Positions 62,489 to 64,000 of a stretch of DNA of 64,000 nucleotides are shown piece by piece (position 1 is the first letter of the stretch; every line of letters begins with the position of its first letter). Both the position numbers and the translations under genes were made by a program. The notes beneath the pieces were generated by a model. That model ran no database searches and was not told the origin of the DNA. It was given only the letters and a program-made list of their open reading frames with translations. Origin of the DNA: Trichococcus alkaliphilus (GTDB taxonomy: Bacteria; Bacillota; Bacilli; Lactobacillales; Aerococcaceae); contig NZ_PXZT01000003.1 in assembly GCF_003008695.1 (NCBI RefSeq), forward strand, positions 65,439-129,438, given 5' to 3'.

Positions 62489-64000
62489 TTATCGTGTGAC
62501 AAAAAAATCTGCAATCGGGCCTAGCGTCAATGCCGGCAAGTAGCTCAGCGCCCCAATGATGAGGATGACACCTAAAAGGAACGCCGTGAACAGGCCATCG
62601 CTTGTGGAAAGCGTCCCTTCGGTTACAGCGACCTGTTTTTTCACGGCAAAATTCCCGGCTAAATAGATGGCTGCAATCATCGGCACGAATCGCGCAATCA
62701 CCATCATGCCTGCACCCACCAAATTGGTGAATAACGTATCCGACTCAAATCCCGCAAAGCTGCTCCCGTTATTGTTGGCTAGTGAGGTGTAATTATAGAG
62801 CGCTTCTGTAAAGCCGTGCGCACCAGAAGTATTGAGCCAATCAGTGATCATCGGCAGCATAATGGCGACAGCCGTTCCGATCAAACTCAACAGCGACGGC
62901 GTCAAGATGATAACACTCGCCATCTTCATATCGAATGGTTCGACTTTCTTGCCCAGATATTCTGGCGTCCGTCCTACCATCAATCCCGCTATGAATACGG
63001 TCAGCAACACAAAGGCCAACATCCCATATATGCCTGAGCCGATGCCGCCGAAGACGATTTCGCCTAACTGCATCAAGAACAAGGGCGCTAGGCTTCCCAA
63101 TGCGGTATAGCTGGACAAGCTGGAATTGGTCGCTCCCGTGGAAGTCGCCGTGGTTGCTGCTGTCCACAGCGCCGATCCGCCAATTCCATGGATCACTTCT
63201 TTTCCTTCCATATTTCCGCCTGCCCGAACGCCTTCAAATATCGGTCCCAACGACCATTCACTGTAGGTCACCAAAGCCAGCAGACCTACGAATAATGCCG
63301 CCATTGTGATGAAAAGGGCCCGCGCATGCAATCTGTCCTTCACGGCTTTTCCGAAAGTGAAGAGCAAGGATACCGGGATCAGCAAGATTGCAAGCATCTG
63401 CAGTACATTCGATAAGGCTGTCGGATTTTCCAAAGGATAGGCTGCATTCGTTCCGAAGAAACCTCCCCCATTTGTCCCCAGTACCTTAATGGCTGCTTGA
63501 CTCGCTACCGGTCCTAAAGAAATAGAGAACAGCTCTCCGGATTCCAAAGCGGTTGCTTGTTGTACTCCTTGAAAAGTCTGGATGACGCCCTGCGATGCAA
63601 GTAAAACAGCCAAGACGGTAGCCAATGGCAGCAGGACGTATAGGACGGCCCGCGTCAAATCCTTCCAGAAATTGCCGATCGCTTTACTTTCCTTTAAGAC
63701 CAACCCGCGGATCACTGCAAAAAGAACGGCAAGTCCGACAGCTGCAGAAAGAAAATTCTGCACCGTCAAGCCCAACATCTGCGACAGATAGGACAAACTC
63801 ACTTCCCCGGCGTAGGCTTGCCAGTTCGTATTGGTGATGAAGCTGGCCGCGGTGTTCAACGCCAAGTCCCAGGACATCCCGGCTTTCCCTTCCGGATTCA
63901 ACGGCAGGAAGCCTTGGAACATCAAGAGCATCCATAAACCGACAAACCCAGCTAGCGAAAATTGGACGACTGCAAGGGCATAGGACTTCGCATCCATCTG
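62489..64000 (-). CDS. kdpA: Potassium-transporting ATPase subunit KdpA (5' end outside window)
   Basis: Partial: the frame is open to the right edge, and 503 of about 560 residues are present. The pore-forming subunit shows the repeated selectivity-filter segments [23 protein letters not shown] and a fourth near [10 protein letters not shown]. An internal Met at 63997 precedes sequence aligned to about residue 57 of typical KdpA, so the gene starts beyond 64000. Any kdpF or promoter is also outside. Confidence 0.96.
   Translation of the reverse strand, partial: QMDAKSYALAVVQFSLAGFVGLWMLLMFQGFLPLNPEGKAGMSWDLALNTAASFITNTNWQAYAGEVSLSYLSQMLGLTVQNFLSAAVGLAVLFAVIRGLVLKESKAIGNFWKDLTRAVLYVLLPLATVLAVLLASQGVIQTFQGVQQATALESGELFSISLGPVASQAAIKVLGTNGGGFFGTNAAYPLENPTALSNVLQMLAILLIPVSLLFTFGKAVKDRLHARALFITMAALFVGLLALVTYSEWSLGPIFEGVRAGGNMEGKEVIHGIGGSALWTAATTATSTGATNSSLSSYTALGSLAPLFLMQLGEIVFGGIGSGIYGMLAFVLLTVFIAGLMVGRTPEYLGKKVEPFDMKMASVIILTPSLLSLIGTAVAIMLPMITDWLNTSGAHGFTEALYNYTSLANNNGSSFAGFESDTLFTNLVGAGMMVIARFVPMIAAIYLAGNFAVKKQVAVTEGTLSTSDGLFTAFLLGVILIIGALSYLPALTLGPIADFFVTR

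Noticed and set aside
62489-64000. Truncated kdpA pseudogene
   Set aside because: The frame is open to the edge of the window; the missing N-terminal 55-60 residues simply lie outside.

Overview
This 64 kb chromosomal window comes from a moderate-GC, low-GC-phylum Gram-positive. Gene content and family variants (LacI/ABC sugar operon, SstT, a class II ribonucleotide reductase, KdpFABC-type system, YdbC, DUF975, lysine-type-like MurE motif) point to Lactobacillales, most likely Carnobacteriaceae and perhaps Trichococcus. The genus is an inference from memory. There is no rRNA, prophage, transposase or CRISPR array. One tRNA gene is present.

Left part (1-12.5 kb). An O6-alkylguanine methyltransferase gene is divergent from a small XRE regulator/membrane-protein pair. 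An 0.8 kb gene-free block follows, holding three 181-bp GC-rich tandem repeats. Then comes a MarR regulator joined to a stand-alone FtsH protease. A co-directional (- strand) fructo-oligosaccharide locus follows: LacI regulator, a triplicated operator module, two ABC permeases, a binding lipoprotein, a GH32 hydrolase and a PfkB fructokinase. No ABC ATPase is encoded nearby.

12.5-25 kb. A SixA-CHAD fusion, a MATE exporter, SstT and tRNA-Ser(CGA) are followed by a cyclophilin-like protein. Next is a three-gene cell-surface operon whose sortase has lost its catalytic cysteine and whose small secreted protein has no sorting signal. A Panacea antitoxin/PemK-like toxin pair, a sirtuin with no cysteines, and a B12-dependent ribonucleotide reductase (nrdJ) behind likely NrdR boxes complete this part.

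25-45.6 kb. MFS exporter, UvrC, DegV, a half-size AbrB-family membrane protein and a 666-residue helical protein ending in a HIRAN domain. These are followed by an iron alcohol dehydrogenase and a Zn/Cd P-type ATPase behind a textbook promoter and ArsR-type operator. A neutral zinc metallopeptidase, SDR, TIM-barrel protein, DUF975 protein, macro-domain/zinc-ribbon pair, MFS, YdbC and an SDR-LysR-aldo/keto reductase group fill the rest.

45.9-64 kb. A lyase/GNAT/M20/PrpD catabolic cluster, a lone MurE, a SIMPL protein, a four-unit 52-bp repeat array, and a nucleotidyltransferase-like/membrane-protein pair come first. A cation/proton antiporter preceded by a leader with an intrinsic terminator follows, convergent with kdpABCDE. 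kdpA runs off the right edge. The antiporter and kdp genes together form a Na+/K+ homeostasis locus.

Most intergenic gaps carry strong, often bidirectional, intrinsic terminators, so transcription units are well delimited. The least explained items are the degenerate sortase operon, the antiporter leader, the Panacea/PemK pair, the cysteine-free sirtuin, the HIRAN protein and the three repeat blocks.
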